From NCBI GenBank assembly GCA_035626815.1, contig DASPMY010000036.1, forward strand, positions 37,499 to 101,498: 64,000 nt of DNA, written 5' to 3'. The translations under genes were made by a program, and so were the position numbers. Origin of the DNA: Croceibacterium_A sp035626815 (GTDB taxonomy: Bacteria; Pseudomonadota; Alphaproteobacteria; Sphingomonadales; Sphingomonadaceae). The notes below the pieces were generated by a model that worked only from the letters and a program-made list of their open reading frames with translations, made no database searches and was not told the DNA's origin. Below, piece after piece: positions 25,734 through 42,050 of the stretch. Within the stretch, counting starts at the first letter, position 1; the number at the start of each line of letters is the position of its first letter.

Positions 25734-27716
25734 TTACAGGCTCAGCCTGACGCTCAGCTTGACGTTGCGCCCGGCGAGCGGGACGAAGTCCTTGGTGAAG
25801 CTGGCGTGGCGCCGGCCTTCGGCGTCGAACAGGTTGTTCGCCTGCAGCATGACGGTGAGGTTGTCGCCGCCGCGCAGCGGCTTCCACGCGGCCGACAGGT
25901 TGACGTGGGCGAAGCCCTCGGTCGGCGTCTCGAGCGGCGCGGTGCGATCCTGGCCGGCGAACCACTGCACCTCGGCGCGCAAGTCGAGCGGGTCGGACTG
26001 CAGCTCGAGCGCGCCGAGCAGGCTCAGCGGCGGGATGCGCGGGACCGGGGTGCCGTCGGCGAGCGTCGCGCGGACGTAGTCGCCCTGCAGGTCGGCGATG
26101 GCGCGGAACCCGGCGAGGCGCATCAGCGAGACGTTGGCCTCGCCCTCGATGCCGAAGTAGTCGGCGCCTTGCTGCCGCTGGCGATAGACCGGCACGCCGT
26201 CGTTCTCGGCGCCGGTGGCCTGGAGATAGACGAAATCGTCGAACCACGTGCGATACACCGACAGGCCGACGTCGGAGGCGCCGAAATTGGCGCGGACGTA
26301 GCCTTCGAGCCCGAGCGCGGTTTCCTGCCGCAGCGCCGGGTTGCCGATCTCGAACTGCCGGGTGGCGACGTGCGGGCCGTCGGCGAACAGCTCCTCGGCC
26401 GATGGCGCGCGGGCGGCGCGCGAGCCGTTGACGCCGAGCCGCACGCCGGGAGCCGGGCTGTAGGCGAGGCCGAGCGCGCCCGACAGGCCGTCGAATCGGC
26501 GCGACGCGCCGAGCGCGGGCGCGGCGACCGCGGTGTGCTCGTAGCGCCCGCCGAGCTCGACCTCGAACGGCTCGAAGTCGACCTCCTGCAGCGTGAACAG
26601 TGCGAAGCTCTCGGTCGTGTTGGGCGGGACGAACGCCTCGTCGCCGAGCGCCGAGAAGTCGCGGAACAGGTACTGCCCGCCGACCGAGCCGTGCCACCCG
26701 CCGCGCGCCTGCTGGATCAGCTCGGCGCGGCCCTCGACGCCTTCGACGAGGAACGTCGTGCCGACCGCGTCGCCTTCCAGCTCGGCATGGGTGTAGTCGG
26801 AATAGGCCCAGCGGCTGGTCAGCTCGTCGAACAGGCCGCCGCCGAGATCGATCGCGCCGCGCAAGTCGGCGCGCTTCTGCTCGAGATCGATCGACACGCC
26901 TTCCTCGCCCTCGCCCGGGCGCGAAGGCACCCCATAGACCGTGTCGTAATAGCCGGCGGCCACGCCGAAGCTGGCGCCATTGCCGAACCAGGCCGCGCCG
27001 CCGCCCAGCGAATAGGTCTCGGTCGCGCTGTCGGGCAGCGCGCCGCCGGGCAGCGCGACGTCGCCGGTCTGCCGCCACGACCCGTCGAGATGGAGCGCCA
27101 GCCGGGAGCCGAGCGGCACGTCGGCCGAGGCGCCGCCCTCGCGCAAGTCGTACGCGCTGTCGAGCGCGCCGAGCGCGTCGAGGTGGACGCGCTCCTCGGG
27201 CACGCGCAGCGGGATGCGCTTGTCGATGACGTTGACCGCCCCGCCGATGGCCGAGCTGCCGTAGAGCAGCACCGCCGGGCCGCGCAGCACCTCGATGCGG
27301 TCGGCGGTCAGCGGGTCGATCGTCACCGCGTGGTCGGCCGAGACGTTCGAGGCGTCGATCGAGCCGATGCCGTCGACCAGCACGCGCACGCGGTCGCCCT
27401 GGAAGCCGCGCAGCACCGGGCGCGAGGCGCCGGGGGAGAAGCTGGTCGCCGAGACGCCGGGGGTGCGCGCGAGGACCTCGCCGATCTGCCCGTCGAGGTT
27501 GCGCTGCAGCTCGGTGCCCTCGAGCACCGAGGTCCCGGCGAGCATGTCGAGCCGCTGCAGCCCGCCGGCGGTGACGACGATCTCGCCGTGGTAATCATCG
27601 TCGTCGGCGCGCGCGGCGGGCGTCTCCGTCGGCGCCGGGGAGTCCTGCGCCAGCGCCGGGGGGGTGGACAGGACGAGGCTGGTCGTGGCGGCGAGCGCGA
27701 CGCGGAGTGGTTTCAC
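25734..27716 (-). CDS. znuD: TonB-dependent outer-membrane receptor, ZnuD-like (zinc uptake)
   Basis: About 660 residues from GTG 27716, with a signal peptide ending ALAQ. The plug domain contains GEIVVTAGGLQRL and the ZnuD-type run RPVLRGFQGDRVRVL..SADHAVTIDPLTADRIEVLRG. The early barrel has GVPSRPGEGEEGVSIDLEQ, aligned with the Zn-handling loop of ZnuD. The protein ends in a beta-barrel strand with terminal aromatic/leucine (LSVRLSL). It should import zinc (possibly a complex) across the outer membrane with TonB energy. A Zur-box-like palindrome lies 28 bp upstream of the start. The His-rich loops of Neisseria ZnuD are not obvious, so substrate is inferred. Confidence 0.83.
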   Translation of the reverse strand: MKPLRVALAATTSLVLSTPPALAQDSPAPTETPAARADDDDYHGEIVVTAGGLQRLDMLAGTSVLEGTELQRNLDGQIGEVLARTPGVSATSFSPGASRPVLRGFQGDRVRVLVDGIGSIDASNVSADHAVTIDPLTADRIEVLRGPAVLLYGSSAIGGAVNVIDKRIPLRVPEERVHLDALGALDSAYDLREGGASADVPLGSRLALHLDGSWRQTGDVALPGGALPDSATETYSLGGGAAWFGNGASFGVAAGYYDTVYGVPSRPGEGEEGVSIDLEQKRADLRGAIDLGGGLFDELTSRWAYSDYTHAELEGDAVGTTFLVEGVEGRAELIQQARGGWHGSVGGQYLFRDFSALGDEAFVPPNTTESFALFTLQEVDFEPFEVELGGRYEHTAVAAPALGASRRFDGLSGALGLAYSPAPGVRLGVNGSRAARAPSAEELFADGPHVATRQFEIGNPALRQETALGLEGYVRANFGASDVGLSVYRTWFDDFVYLQATGAENDGVPVYRQRQQGADYFGIEGEANVSLMRLAGFRAIADLQGDYVRATLADGTPVPRIPPLSLLGALELQSDPLDLRAEVQWFAGQDRTAPLETPTEGFAHVNLSAAWKPLRGGDNLTVMLQANNLFDAEGRRHASFTKDFVPLAGRNVKLSVRLSL

Positions 27717-27743
27717 GAAAGGGCGGATCCCGAATGCAGTTAT

Positions 27744-27758
27744 TGTTACAATATAACG
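27744..27758. promoter_or_regulatory. Zur-box-like palindrome upstream of the ZnuD-type receptor
   Basis: TGTTACAATATAACG differs at two positions from the commonly reported proteobacterial Zur operator TGTTATAATATAACA. It lies 28 bp before the receptor start, in a strikingly A+T-rich patch of an otherwise G+C-rich region. Binding of Zn-Zur here would repress the receptor when zinc is plentiful. The assignment is by pattern and context. Confidence 0.6.
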
Positions 27759-27820
27759 TGCGGTAGGGCCGGCACGTCGCGCTGCCAAGCCCGATTGCGC
27801 CGAGTTGCGGCTATTCGGCG

Positions 27821-29152
27821 TCAGGCGGCGGCCGCGCGCTCCAGCCGGGCCCGCGCCTCGGCCTCGCCGATCAGCGGCAGCAGCGAATGCATGTCCGGCC
27901 CGGCGTCGCGCCCGGTGAGCGCCTGGCGCAACGGGTGGAACAGCGCCCTGCCCTTGCGGCCGGTGGCGTCCTTGAGCGCGGCAGTGAGCGTGCCCCACGG
28001 GTCGGGGCCCCACGCCAGCCGCCGCGCCGCCTCGGCGAGATAGGCCCGGTCCTGGTCGACGAACGCGGGCGGCGCGACCGGGCCGGTGACGACGCTCCAC
28101 CAGTCCGCCGCATCGGCCACGCGCTCGAGGTTGGGCCGGATCGCGAGCCACGCCGGCTCGCCCATGCCATGGGGCAGGCGGGCGCTGACTTGCGCGAACG
28201 GCAGCTGGTGGACGATCGCCGCGTTGAGCCGGGCGAGCTCGGCCTCGTCGAACCGCGCCGGCGCGCGGCCGAAGTGGGCGAGGTCGAAGGACGCGACCAA
28301 GGTTTCGCGCTCGGCGATCGGCTCGACCGGCTCCGACGTGCCGAGGCGGGCGAGCAGCGCGACGATCGCTTCGGGCTCGAGCCCGCCGTCGCGCAACGCG
28401 TCGCAGCCGAGCGAGCCGAGCCGCTTCGACAGCTTGCCCTCGGTCCCGACCAGCAGCGCCTCGTGCGCGAAGCGTGGCGGCGCGGCGCCGAGCGCGGCGA
28501 ACATCTGCATCTGCACCGCGGTGTTCGAGACGTGGTCCTCGCCGCGCAGCACGTCGGTCACCCCCATGGCGATGTCGTCGACGACGCTCGGCAGCATGTA
28601 GAGCCACGAGCCGTCGGCGCGGCGGACCACCGGGTCGGACATCTGGCCGGGCTCGAAATGCTGCGGCCCGCGGATGAGGTCGCGCCATTCGATCGGCGCG
28701 GCGTGGTCGAGCCTGAAGCGCCAGTGCGGGGCGATCCCGGCCGCTTCCTTGGCCGCGCGCTCGGCGTCGCTCAGCGCCAGCGCCGCGCGGTCGTAGATCG
28801 GCGGCAGCCCGCGCCCGAGGGCAATCTTGCGCTTGAGGTCGAGCTCCTGCGCGGTCTCGTAGGCCGGATAGACCCGTCCGGCCGCCCGGAGCCGCGCGAA
28901 CGCCGCCTCGTAGTGCGCCAGCCGCTGCGACTGGCGCTCCTGGCCGTCGGGCTCGAGCCCGAGCCACGCGAGGTCCGCGCGGATGGCCGCGACGAACCGT
29001 TCCTGGCTGCGCGCGGCGTCGGTGTCGTCGATCCGCAGTAGGAAGCGCCCGCCGTGCTTCTTCGCGAGCAGCCAGTTGTGCAGCGCGGTGCGCAGGTTGC
29101 CGACGTGCAGCCGCCCGGTGGGCGAAGGGGCGAAGCGAGTGACGACGGCCAT
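27821..29152 (-). CDS. gltX: Glutamyl-tRNA synthetase
   Basis: A 443-residue class I aminoacyl-tRNA synthetase that charges tRNA-Glu. The HIGH-equivalent motif is SPTGRLHVGNLRTALHNWL and the KMSKS-equivalent is TEGKLSKRLG. FLLRIDDTDAARS and VLRGEDHVSN are conserved GltX segments. Length excludes the truncated GluQ (tRNA-Asp glutamylating) paralogue, because the C-terminal anticodon domain is present. Alphaproteobacteria often carry two gltX copies; this may be either. Confidence 0.95.
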   Translation of the reverse strand: MAVVTRFAPSPTGRLHVGNLRTALHNWLLAKKHGGRFLLRIDDTDAARSQERFVAAIRADLAWLGLEPDGQERQSQRLAHYEAAFARLRAAGRVYPAYETAQELDLKRKIALGRGLPPIYDRAALALSDAERAAKEAAGIAPHWRFRLDHAAPIEWRDLIRGPQHFEPGQMSDPVVRRADGSWLYMLPSVVDDIAMGVTDVLRGEDHVSNTAVQMQMFAALGAAPPRFAHEALLVGTEGKLSKRLGSLGCDALRDGGLEPEAIVALLARLGTSEPVEPIAERETLVASFDLAHFGRAPARFDEAELARLNAAIVHQLPFAQVSARLPHGMGEPAWLAIRPNLERVADAADWWSVVTGPVAPPAFVDQDRAYLAEAARRLAWGPDPWGTLTAALKDATGRKGRALFHPLRQALTGRDAGPDMHSLLPLIGEAEARARLERAAAA

Positions 29153-29172
29153 GCGCGGCGGTTAGCGGCGCA

Positions 29173-29667
29173 TCACTGGCCGAACAAGAGAACCGAATGG
29201 CCGCCGCCCGTGAACTCGATGCCGTTGGCGGGCGTGCGGGACACTCGCTCGGCGGCGTCGAATGCCGCGGCGAGCGCGCGATGCTCGGGCGGGACGGCCA
29301 CCGCGCAGACCGGCGGCGGCGGGACTTGCGGCTCGGCCCGGGCTTCGCCGAAGCGGGTGGTGACGAGCCGGCCGCCGACGAACTCGAGCGACCACACGAA
29401 GCCGGCGCAGGTCGGCTCGAACGACAGCATCGGCCCGTCGATCGAGACCGCGATGCCGATCGGGGCGTCGAGCGGCTGGCCGTCGATGCCGGCGACCCGG
29501 TATTCGCCGATCAGCTCGCCGACGGCCGTGATCGGGGTCGAGCCGTCGGCCGCGGCCGCGCTTGGCTCGGGCGTGGTGATCGGTTCTTCGGCCGGTGGCG
29601 GCGATGGCGCCTGGGGCGAGCAGGCGGCGAGGAGAGCCGCGGCGAGCGGGGCGGAGGCAAGACGCAT
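29173..29667 (-). CDS. Predicted lipoprotein, unknown function
   Basis: About 164 residues from ATG 29667. The signal MRLASAPLAAALLAAC ends in a lipobox (LLAAC) with Cys16, then a Pro/Glu/Ala-rich linker, so it is probably membrane-tethered in the periplasm. The rest contains a META/HslJ-like pattern (GEYRVAGIDGQPLDAP..MLSFEPTCAGFVWSLEF..GGRLVTTRF). That fold similarity is weak. It is about 20 bp from gltX in the same orientation. Confidence 0.7.
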   Translation of the reverse strand: MRLASAPLAAALLAACSPQAPSPPPAEEPITTPEPSAAAADGSTPITAVGELIGEYRVAGIDGQPLDAPIGIAVSIDGPMLSFEPTCAGFVWSLEFVGGRLVTTRFGEARAEPQVPPPPVCAVAVPPEHRALAAAFDAAERVSRTPANGIEFTGGGHSVLLFGQ

Positions 29668-29722
29668 CGCGCCGTCATACGCCCGCACCGGCCACCGCGC
29701 AAAACCCGCCGCCGCGGGCAAG

Positions 29723-30115
29723 CTAGCCCTGACGCCTGGCGGTGAATTCCTCGCCGCCGGCGCCGGCGACATCGCGCTTGAACTTGATCTCGGAGGCCGA
29801 GACGATCTGCCCGGTGTAGGTGATGGCGAGCGCCTGGCCCTGGTAATCGAGGTTCTCGACGAAGGTGACCTTGTCGCCGTCGACGGTGCCGCGCACGTCG
29901 CCCTCGCCGAGGTTCGACTTGGCATGCCCGGTGAGCGTGTTGCCCTCGACGGTGAAGGTGTAGGTATAGGTCTGCACCCCCACCTGGCTGTCGAACGAGG
30001 TCGCCCAGGTCCCGCTGACGTCGGCGGTCGGGGCGGCGGCGACGGCCATCGACGGGGCGACGGCCACGGTGGCGGTCGTGGCGACGGCGGCAAGCAGCAA
30101 GGCGAACGATTTCAT
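29723..30115 (-). CDS. Small secreted beta-rich protein, unknown function
   Basis: About 130 residues. ATG 30115 is chosen over an upstream ATG because GGGGGAGGAAC stands seven bases before it and the signal peptide starts there (MKSFALLLAAVATTATVAVA, cleavage after AVAA). The mature part is a run of beta strands: SGTWATSFDSQVGVQTYTYT, VEGNTLTGHAKSNLGEG, DKVTFVENLDYQGQ. Similar short proteins occur widely in sphingomonads without known role. A lipocalin-like or avidin-like barrel is conceivable. No partner gene is evident. Confidence 0.75.
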   Translation of the reverse strand: MKSFALLLAAVATTATVAVAPSMAVAAAPTADVSGTWATSFDSQVGVQTYTYTFTVEGNTLTGHAKSNLGEGDVRGTVDGDKVTFVENLDYQGQALAITYTGQIVSASEIKFKRDVAGAGGEEFTARRQG

Positions 30116-30170
30116 GACAGGTTCCTCCCCCATGTGATCGGCCGGCAGCTTAGCGCGGAATGAGGCCGGA

Positions 30171-30203
30171 AAAAGCCCCGCCGGATCGCTCCGGCGGGGC
30201 TTT
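30171..30203 (-). terminator. Rho-independent terminator of the rpoBC operon
   Basis: Hairpin AAAGCCCCGCCGGA..TCCGGCGGGGCTTT with a T tract when read leftward. It lies about 80 bp downstream of the rpoC stop, beyond a REP-like element. Confidence 0.85.
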
Positions 30204-30210
30204 GTTTGCC

Positions 30211-30280
30211 GTGAGTCCCTGCGCCGGCAGGGACCTCAGGCGGATTCGAGGGAGGTCTGATGCCCCAGCCTTCGCTGGGA

Positions 30281-30282
<2 letters not shown>
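30211..30282. repeat. Palindromic dispersed repeat, REP-like (type B), second copy
   Basis: Opens GTGAGTCCCTGCGCCGGCAG and ends CCCCAGCCTTCGCTGGGATC, touching the rpoC stop codon. It shares its opening with the copy at 3582-3662. It could form a 3' hairpin in the rpoBC transcript ahead of the terminator. Confidence 0.7.
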
Positions 30283-34633
<4,351 letters not shown>

Positions 34634-34704
34634 TTTTCAAATCCCTTGAGGGGAAAATCCTGGAGCGGAAGAGGCGGCCGGCGCTTTAGACGCGCGAATC
34701 CCGA

Positions 34705-38883
<4,179 letters not shown>

Positions 38884-39094
38884 GGGAGAGTTTCGCCTCT
38901 TGATCGCTGGCCGGCGGCACGCCGGCGGGAAAAATGTCGCTGGCGGATGCGCGAGACGCGTGAAGGCCGCAGCGTCGACGCGCCTTTCGGCCCACCCGGC
39001 TGCAGCTCGCATGTCTCACGGAAACCAGGGCTTCCTTCCGTGACGGGCCCCCGCGTCAGGCCCGCCTTGCTCGAAGCTCCATGGCAAGGGCGCG

Positions 39095-39123
39095 CATATA
39101 GGTACCGGCCCGGCGTCTGTCAA
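39095..39123 (-). promoter_or_regulatory. Sigma70-type promoter for rpoBC
   Basis: Read leftward: TTGACA, 17 bp, TATATG, a near-consensus housekeeping promoter. It lies about 212 bp before rpoB and gives a leader of about 200 nt. The leader contains a strong hairpin (TCACGGAA..TTCCGTGA, 39016-39043) and a second one (CCGGCG..CGCCGG near 38910-38926). Nothing else is recognised between 38884 and 39094. Confidence 0.75.
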
Positions 39124-39182
39124 ACGCCCATCCGCGCGGCGGAAAACGGCACGGTTCGCGGATCACGCTGACCGCGCCGGCC

Positions 39183-39338
39183 GGGCGCACCGGCCTGACG
39201 CTGGCCAACGTCTCGATCCTCAGGACCGGCACGGCCAGGGCGATCCGCGTCTCGACCCTCGCGGCGATCTGCCGCGAGCTCGAGTGCCAGCCGGGCCAGC
39301 TGCTCGGCTCGGGGCGAAGCGCGGATCAGGGGCGCTAG
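39183..39338 (+). pseudogene. Remnant of a small Xre/Cro-type HTH regulator (HTH_26-like)
   Basis: The plus frame ending at TAG 39336-39338 reads GRTGLTLANVSILRTGTARA, then IRVSTLAAICRELECQPGQL and LGSGRSADQGR. This matches the second half of the short YozG/HTH_26 repressor family, whose consensus contains the pattern ..LT..NLS.LK.GK.KAI.FSTL..IC.AL.CQPGDLL. Upstream in the same frame there is no start codon and no recognisable first helix. Only the C-terminal half survives. It overlaps the end of the convergent 23-residue peptide gene by four bases. Confidence 0.65.
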
Positions 39339-39406
39339 AAGAAGTAGGCGACGGCCAGGATGATCAGGATCAGCGTGCCCAGCCCAATGACGACCGGTCG
39401 GCCCAT
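39335..39406 (-). CDS. 23-residue single-span membrane peptide
   Basis: Encodes MGRPVVIGLGTLILIILAV followed by AYFF. It begins with two polar residues and then an uninterrupted hydrophobic helix, so it should sit in the inner membrane. The ribosome-binding site AAGGAGAAGAGAC before the ATG is among the strongest in the window, which argues that it is truly translated. No relative with known function comes to mind. It is leftward, upstream of the rpoBC promoter, and could be read through into that operon. Confidence 0.65.
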   Translation of the reverse strand: MGRPVVIGLGTLILIILAVAYFF

Positions 39407-39470
39407 GTCTCTTCTCCTTGATGACGAGGTCGGGAGGACAGCGGCCGGCCGCTCGAACGGTTCCCGAACC

Positions 39471-39498
39471 TTGACTTCCCCGCCGATCTGGCTAATGG
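39471..39498 (+). promoter_or_regulatory. Probable promoter of rplJ-rplL
   Basis: TTGACT, 16 bp, TAATGG on the plus strand, about 245 bp before rplJ. The resulting leader includes the L10-binding region described at 39536-39600. Confidence 0.5.
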
Positions 39499-39535
39499 CG
39501 CGCCCCGACCGCTGGGCCCGACGGCTTGGGGGTCG

Positions 39536-39600
39536 ACCGTCCGAGACAGTTGGTGGGGCTCGCCCCTTAATGTCCAGCCTAGGCGGGGAACAGAGATTTC
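39536..39600 (+). promoter_or_regulatory. Probable ribosomal protein L10 leader (autoregulatory mRNA structure)
   Basis: The segment contains CCGTCCGAGACAGTTGGTGG, a GGGGCTCGCCCC hairpin, CTTAATGTCC and AGCCTAGGCGG. These are the order and type of conserved blocks of rplJ leaders, to which the L10(L12)4 complex binds to repress translation. Position (about 150 nt before rplJ) and context agree. The remaining leader to 39743 holds GC-rich hairpins only. Confidence 0.6.
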
Positions 39601-39743
39601 CGGCGGCGCTGTGGCGCCGTCTCACGCGTTTCGGCGCGCTCCTTCCCCATCGCGGACTCGCCCGTTCCGGCTCGCCGGGGCGGCAAACGTAGCCGGTCGC
39701 GCGCAACCCCTTACGCGCGCGATCACATGTGAAGGAGTATGGC

Positions 39744-40259
39744 ATGGATCGTTCGCAGAAAGCCGAGTCGGTCGCAGCCCTCAACGCGGTCTTCAACGAG
39801 GTCGGGCTGGTGGTCGTCACCCGCAACCTCGGCCTGTCGGTGGCCCAGTCCACCGCCTTGCGCTCGAAGATGCGCGACGCGGGCGCGTCCTACAAGGTTG
39901 CGAAGAACCGCCTCGCCAAGCTCGCCCTGAAGGACACGCCGTACGAAGGGCTGGAGGAACACCTCTCCGGCCCGACCGCGCTTGCCTGGTCGACCGACCC
40001 GATCGCTGCCGCCAAGGCCGCGGTCGAGTTCGCCAAGACCAACGACAAGCTCGAGATCGTCGGCGGTGCGATGGGCGCCACGCCGCTCAACGCCGAAGGG
40101 ATCAAGGCGCTCGCCTCGATGCCTTCGCTCGACGAGCTGCGCGGCAAGATCGTGGGCCTGATCAACGCCCCGGCGACCAAGGTCGTCCAGTTGGTCAACG
40201 CCCCCGCGAGCAAGCTGGCCCGCGTCTTCGGCGCCTATGGCGCCAAGGAAGCGGCATAA
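39744..40259 (+). CDS. rplJ: 50S ribosomal protein L10
   Basis: About 171 residues. ATG 39744 is preferred over an upstream reading because GAAGGAG lies nine bases before it and the protein then starts with the conserved MDRSQKAESVAALNAVFNEV. LRSKMRDAGASYKVAKNRLA and LINAPATKVVQLVNAP are L10 hallmarks. The C-terminal helix binds L7/L12 dimers to form the ribosomal stalk. It is the first gene of a two-gene operon with rplL. rplK and rplA, usually just upstream, are not in this window. Confidence 0.98.
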   Translation: MDRSQKAESVAALNAVFNEVGLVVVTRNLGLSVAQSTALRSKMRDAGASYKVAKNRLAKLALKDTPYEGLEEHLSGPTALAWSTDPIAAAKAAVEFAKTNDKLEIVGGAMGATPLNAEGIKALASMPSLDELRGKIVGLINAPATKVVQLVNAPASKLARVFGAYGAKEAA

Positions 40260-40339
40260 GCGGTTTTTCCCGAATTCTCGAATTCCCGGTCCCGAGCGCG
40301 TCGACGGACCGGTCCATCATTTGAACGGAGTATTTTGAC

Positions 40340-40717
40340 ATGGCCGATATCGCCAAGCTCGTTGAAGACCTGTCGCAGCTGACCGTCATGGAAGCTGCCG
40401 AACTCGCCAAGGCGCTCGAAGAGGCGTGGGGCGTTTCCGCCGCCGCCGCGGTCGCCGTCGCCGCCCCCGCGGGTGGTGGCGCCGCCGCCGAGGCCGCCGA
40501 GGAGAAGACCGAGTTCGACGTCATCCTGACCGGTGACGGCGGCAAGAAGATCCAGGTGATCAAGGAAGTCCGCGCGATCACCGCGCTGGGCCTGACCGAA
40601 GCCAAGACCCTCGTCGAGAGCGCCCCCAAGGCGATCAAGGAAGGGGTCAACAAGGCCGAGGCCGAAGAGATCAAGGCCAAGATCGAAGCCGCCGGCGGCA
40701 CCGTCGAGGTCAAGTAA
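40340..40717 (+). CDS. rplL: 50S ribosomal protein L7/L12
   Basis: A 125-residue stalk protein that recruits translational GTPases. The N-terminal dimerisation domain (IAKLVEDLSQLTVMEAAELA) is joined by an Ala/Gly-rich hinge to the factor-binding domain. The latter includes KTEFDVILTGDGGKKIQVIK, EVRAITALGLTEAKTLVESA and the terminus EAAGGTVEVK. It is 80 bp after rplJ and followed by a strong terminator, so rpoBC is not downstream as it usually is. Confidence 0.99.
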   Translation: MADIAKLVEDLSQLTVMEAAELAKALEEAWGVSAAAAVAVAAPAGGGAAAEAAEEKTEFDVILTGDGGKKIQVIKEVRAITALGLTEAKTLVESAPKAIKEGVNKAEAEEIKAKIEAAGGTVEVK

Positions 40718-40741
40718 GCTTCGACCGCAGCGGTCGAACGG

Positions 40742-40774
40742 AAAGGGCGGCGCCGCAAGGCGCCGCCCTTTTGC
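40742..40774 (+). terminator. Rho-independent terminator after rplL
   Basis: AAAGGGCGGCGCC, loop GCAA, GGCGCCGCCCTTTT: a perfect stem with T tract 25 bp after the rplL stop. Confidence 0.9.
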
Positions 40775-40803
40775 GTTGCCGGGCAGGGGGCTAGAGGGCT
40801 TGC

Positions 40804-41481
40804 ATGTCGCTGCTGCCGATCGCCAACGGAATATGGTGCGTGAACGGTCGCTTCCGCACGCCGTTCTTCACCGGCAGCGTGCGGATGAGCGCGGTCGCGG
40901 GCGACGGCGGAACGGTGCTCTACTCGCCGGTGGCGTTGGCGCCCGCGGACGTCGCCGCGCTCGAGGCGCTCGGCCCGGTGGCGGCGATCGTCGCGCCGAA
41001 CCTCGTCCACCACTTGTACTTGCGCGCGGCGGCCGAGGCCTTCCCGGCCGCCCGGGTGTTCGTCCCGGCGGGCCTCGAGGCCAAGATCGGGCCGGTGCCG
41101 CGGGCCGAGACGATGACTCGCGAACGGCCGCCGGTGTTGCCCGGCGGAATCGACCACTTCATCTTCGAGCGTCACGCGATCCGCGAGACGATGCTGTTCC
41201 ATCGCCCCACCCGGACGCTGGTCACGGCCGACCTGCTCTACAACTACCAGCCCGAGCACGGCGCGGGCGAGAAGGCGTTCTTCCGGCTGATCGGCAATTA
41301 CGGCGCGCCCAAGGTCGCGTTCTACCATCGCTTCGCGCTGCGCGGAAAGGACGCCGTGGCCGAGCTCGTGGCGCAAGTGCGCCAGTGGGCGCCGCGCCGC
41401 ATCGTCATGGGCCACGGGCGGATCATCGAGGACGGCGACGCGGCCGGGATCTTCGCCGCCGCGTGGCGGCGCTTCGGCTGA
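40804..41481 (+). CDS. DUF4336-family MBL-fold-like protein
   Basis: A 225-residue protein resembling DUF4336, a branch of the metallo-beta-lactamase fold. It opens with the NGIWCVNGRFRTPFFTGSVR strand pair and has IVAPNLVHHLYLRAAAEAFP, where the classic HxHxDH motif is reduced to NLVHHLY. It also has VTADLLYNYQ and IVMGHGRIIEDGD. The incomplete zinc motif suggests altered or lost hydrolase activity. It lies 30 bp after the rplL terminator and is probably transcribed separately. Confidence 0.8.
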   Translation: MSLLPIANGIWCVNGRFRTPFFTGSVRMSAVAGDGGTVLYSPVALAPADVAALEALGPVAAIVAPNLVHHLYLRAAAEAFPAARVFVPAGLEAKIGPVPRAETMTRERPPVLPGGIDHFIFERHAIRETMLFHRPTRTLVTADLLYNYQPEHGAGEKAFFRLIGNYGAPKVAFYHRFALRGKDAVAELVAQVRQWAPRRIVMGHGRIIEDGDAAGIFAAAWRRFG

Positions 41482-41640
41482 TCAGGCGCCGCTGTCGCTG
41501 CCGTCGCGGTTGGCGTCGCGGCCGCGGTCGTCCTCGCTCTGGTGCCGGTTCGGGCGGGCGTCCTGCTGAGCTTCCTGCTGGCGGGTCGCCTCGTCCTCGC
41601 GATGCGGCGGCATCTCGCCGCGCTGGCGGTTCTGGTCCAC
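41482..41640 (-). CDS. 52-residue highly charged, disordered protein
   Basis: Starts at GTG 41640, seven bases after AGGAG, and encodes VDQNRQRGEMPPHREDEATR followed by a Gln/Asp/Arg/Asn-rich tail ending DANRDGSDSGA. It has no hydrophobic core and is presumably unstructured. The good ribosome-binding site and its position in a gap between convergent and divergent genes favour a real small gene. Function is unknown; such proteins are sometimes stress-related. Confidence 0.6.
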   Translation of the reverse strand: MDQNRQRGEMPPHREDEATRQQEAQQDARPNRHQSEDDRGRDANRDGSDSGA

Positions 41641-41729
41641 GATTTGTCTCCTGCGGGTGAACCGTCGACCAACGCCCCGCGGCCCGGTTGGTGCCGGAAC
41701 CACAGCCGCCGGCTGCGGTTCTCTCGGCG

Positions 41730-42050
41730 ATGGCCTCAGCCTTGCTCCTCGCCGCGGCAGCCGCAGCCGGCAGCGCTTCGCCCGGCCCGCCGCCCGACGT
41801 CGCCATCGGCGCCAGCGTCCGCATCCGCGAGCTGAAGATCGAGCAGCAGGGCCGCGCCAGCGCCCGGGTGTTCGTCGAGCCGTCGGCCGGCGAGCGGATC
41901 GAGGTCGAGCGCAACCTGCCGAAGGGCCGCACCCGCTACCGCAACCTCGAGCTCGAGGTGAACGTCGAGGCGCGGCTCGCCGATCCGCGCGGCGCGGCCG
42001 CGGACGCCACTTCCACGCCAGCCGAACCAGCCACAGGGGACCGACCATGA
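41730..42050 (+). CDS. Small exported protein of unknown function
   Basis: About 106 residues if started at ATG 41730, where a short Ala-rich signal-like segment begins (MASALLLAAAAAAGSA). A GTG at 41688 is an alternative. The mature region contains strands with VAIGASVRIRELKIEQQGRA and RIEVERNLPKGRTRYRNLE. It ends in a low-complexity Ala/Thr/Pro tail. The stop overlaps the next ATG (ATGA), so it is co-translated with the secreted protein at 42047. I do not recognise the family. Confidence 0.55.
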   Translation: MASALLLAAAAAAGSASPGPPPDVAIGASVRIRELKIEQQGRASARVFVEPSAGERIEVERNLPKGRTRYRNLELEVNVEARLADPRGAAADATSTPAEPATGDRP

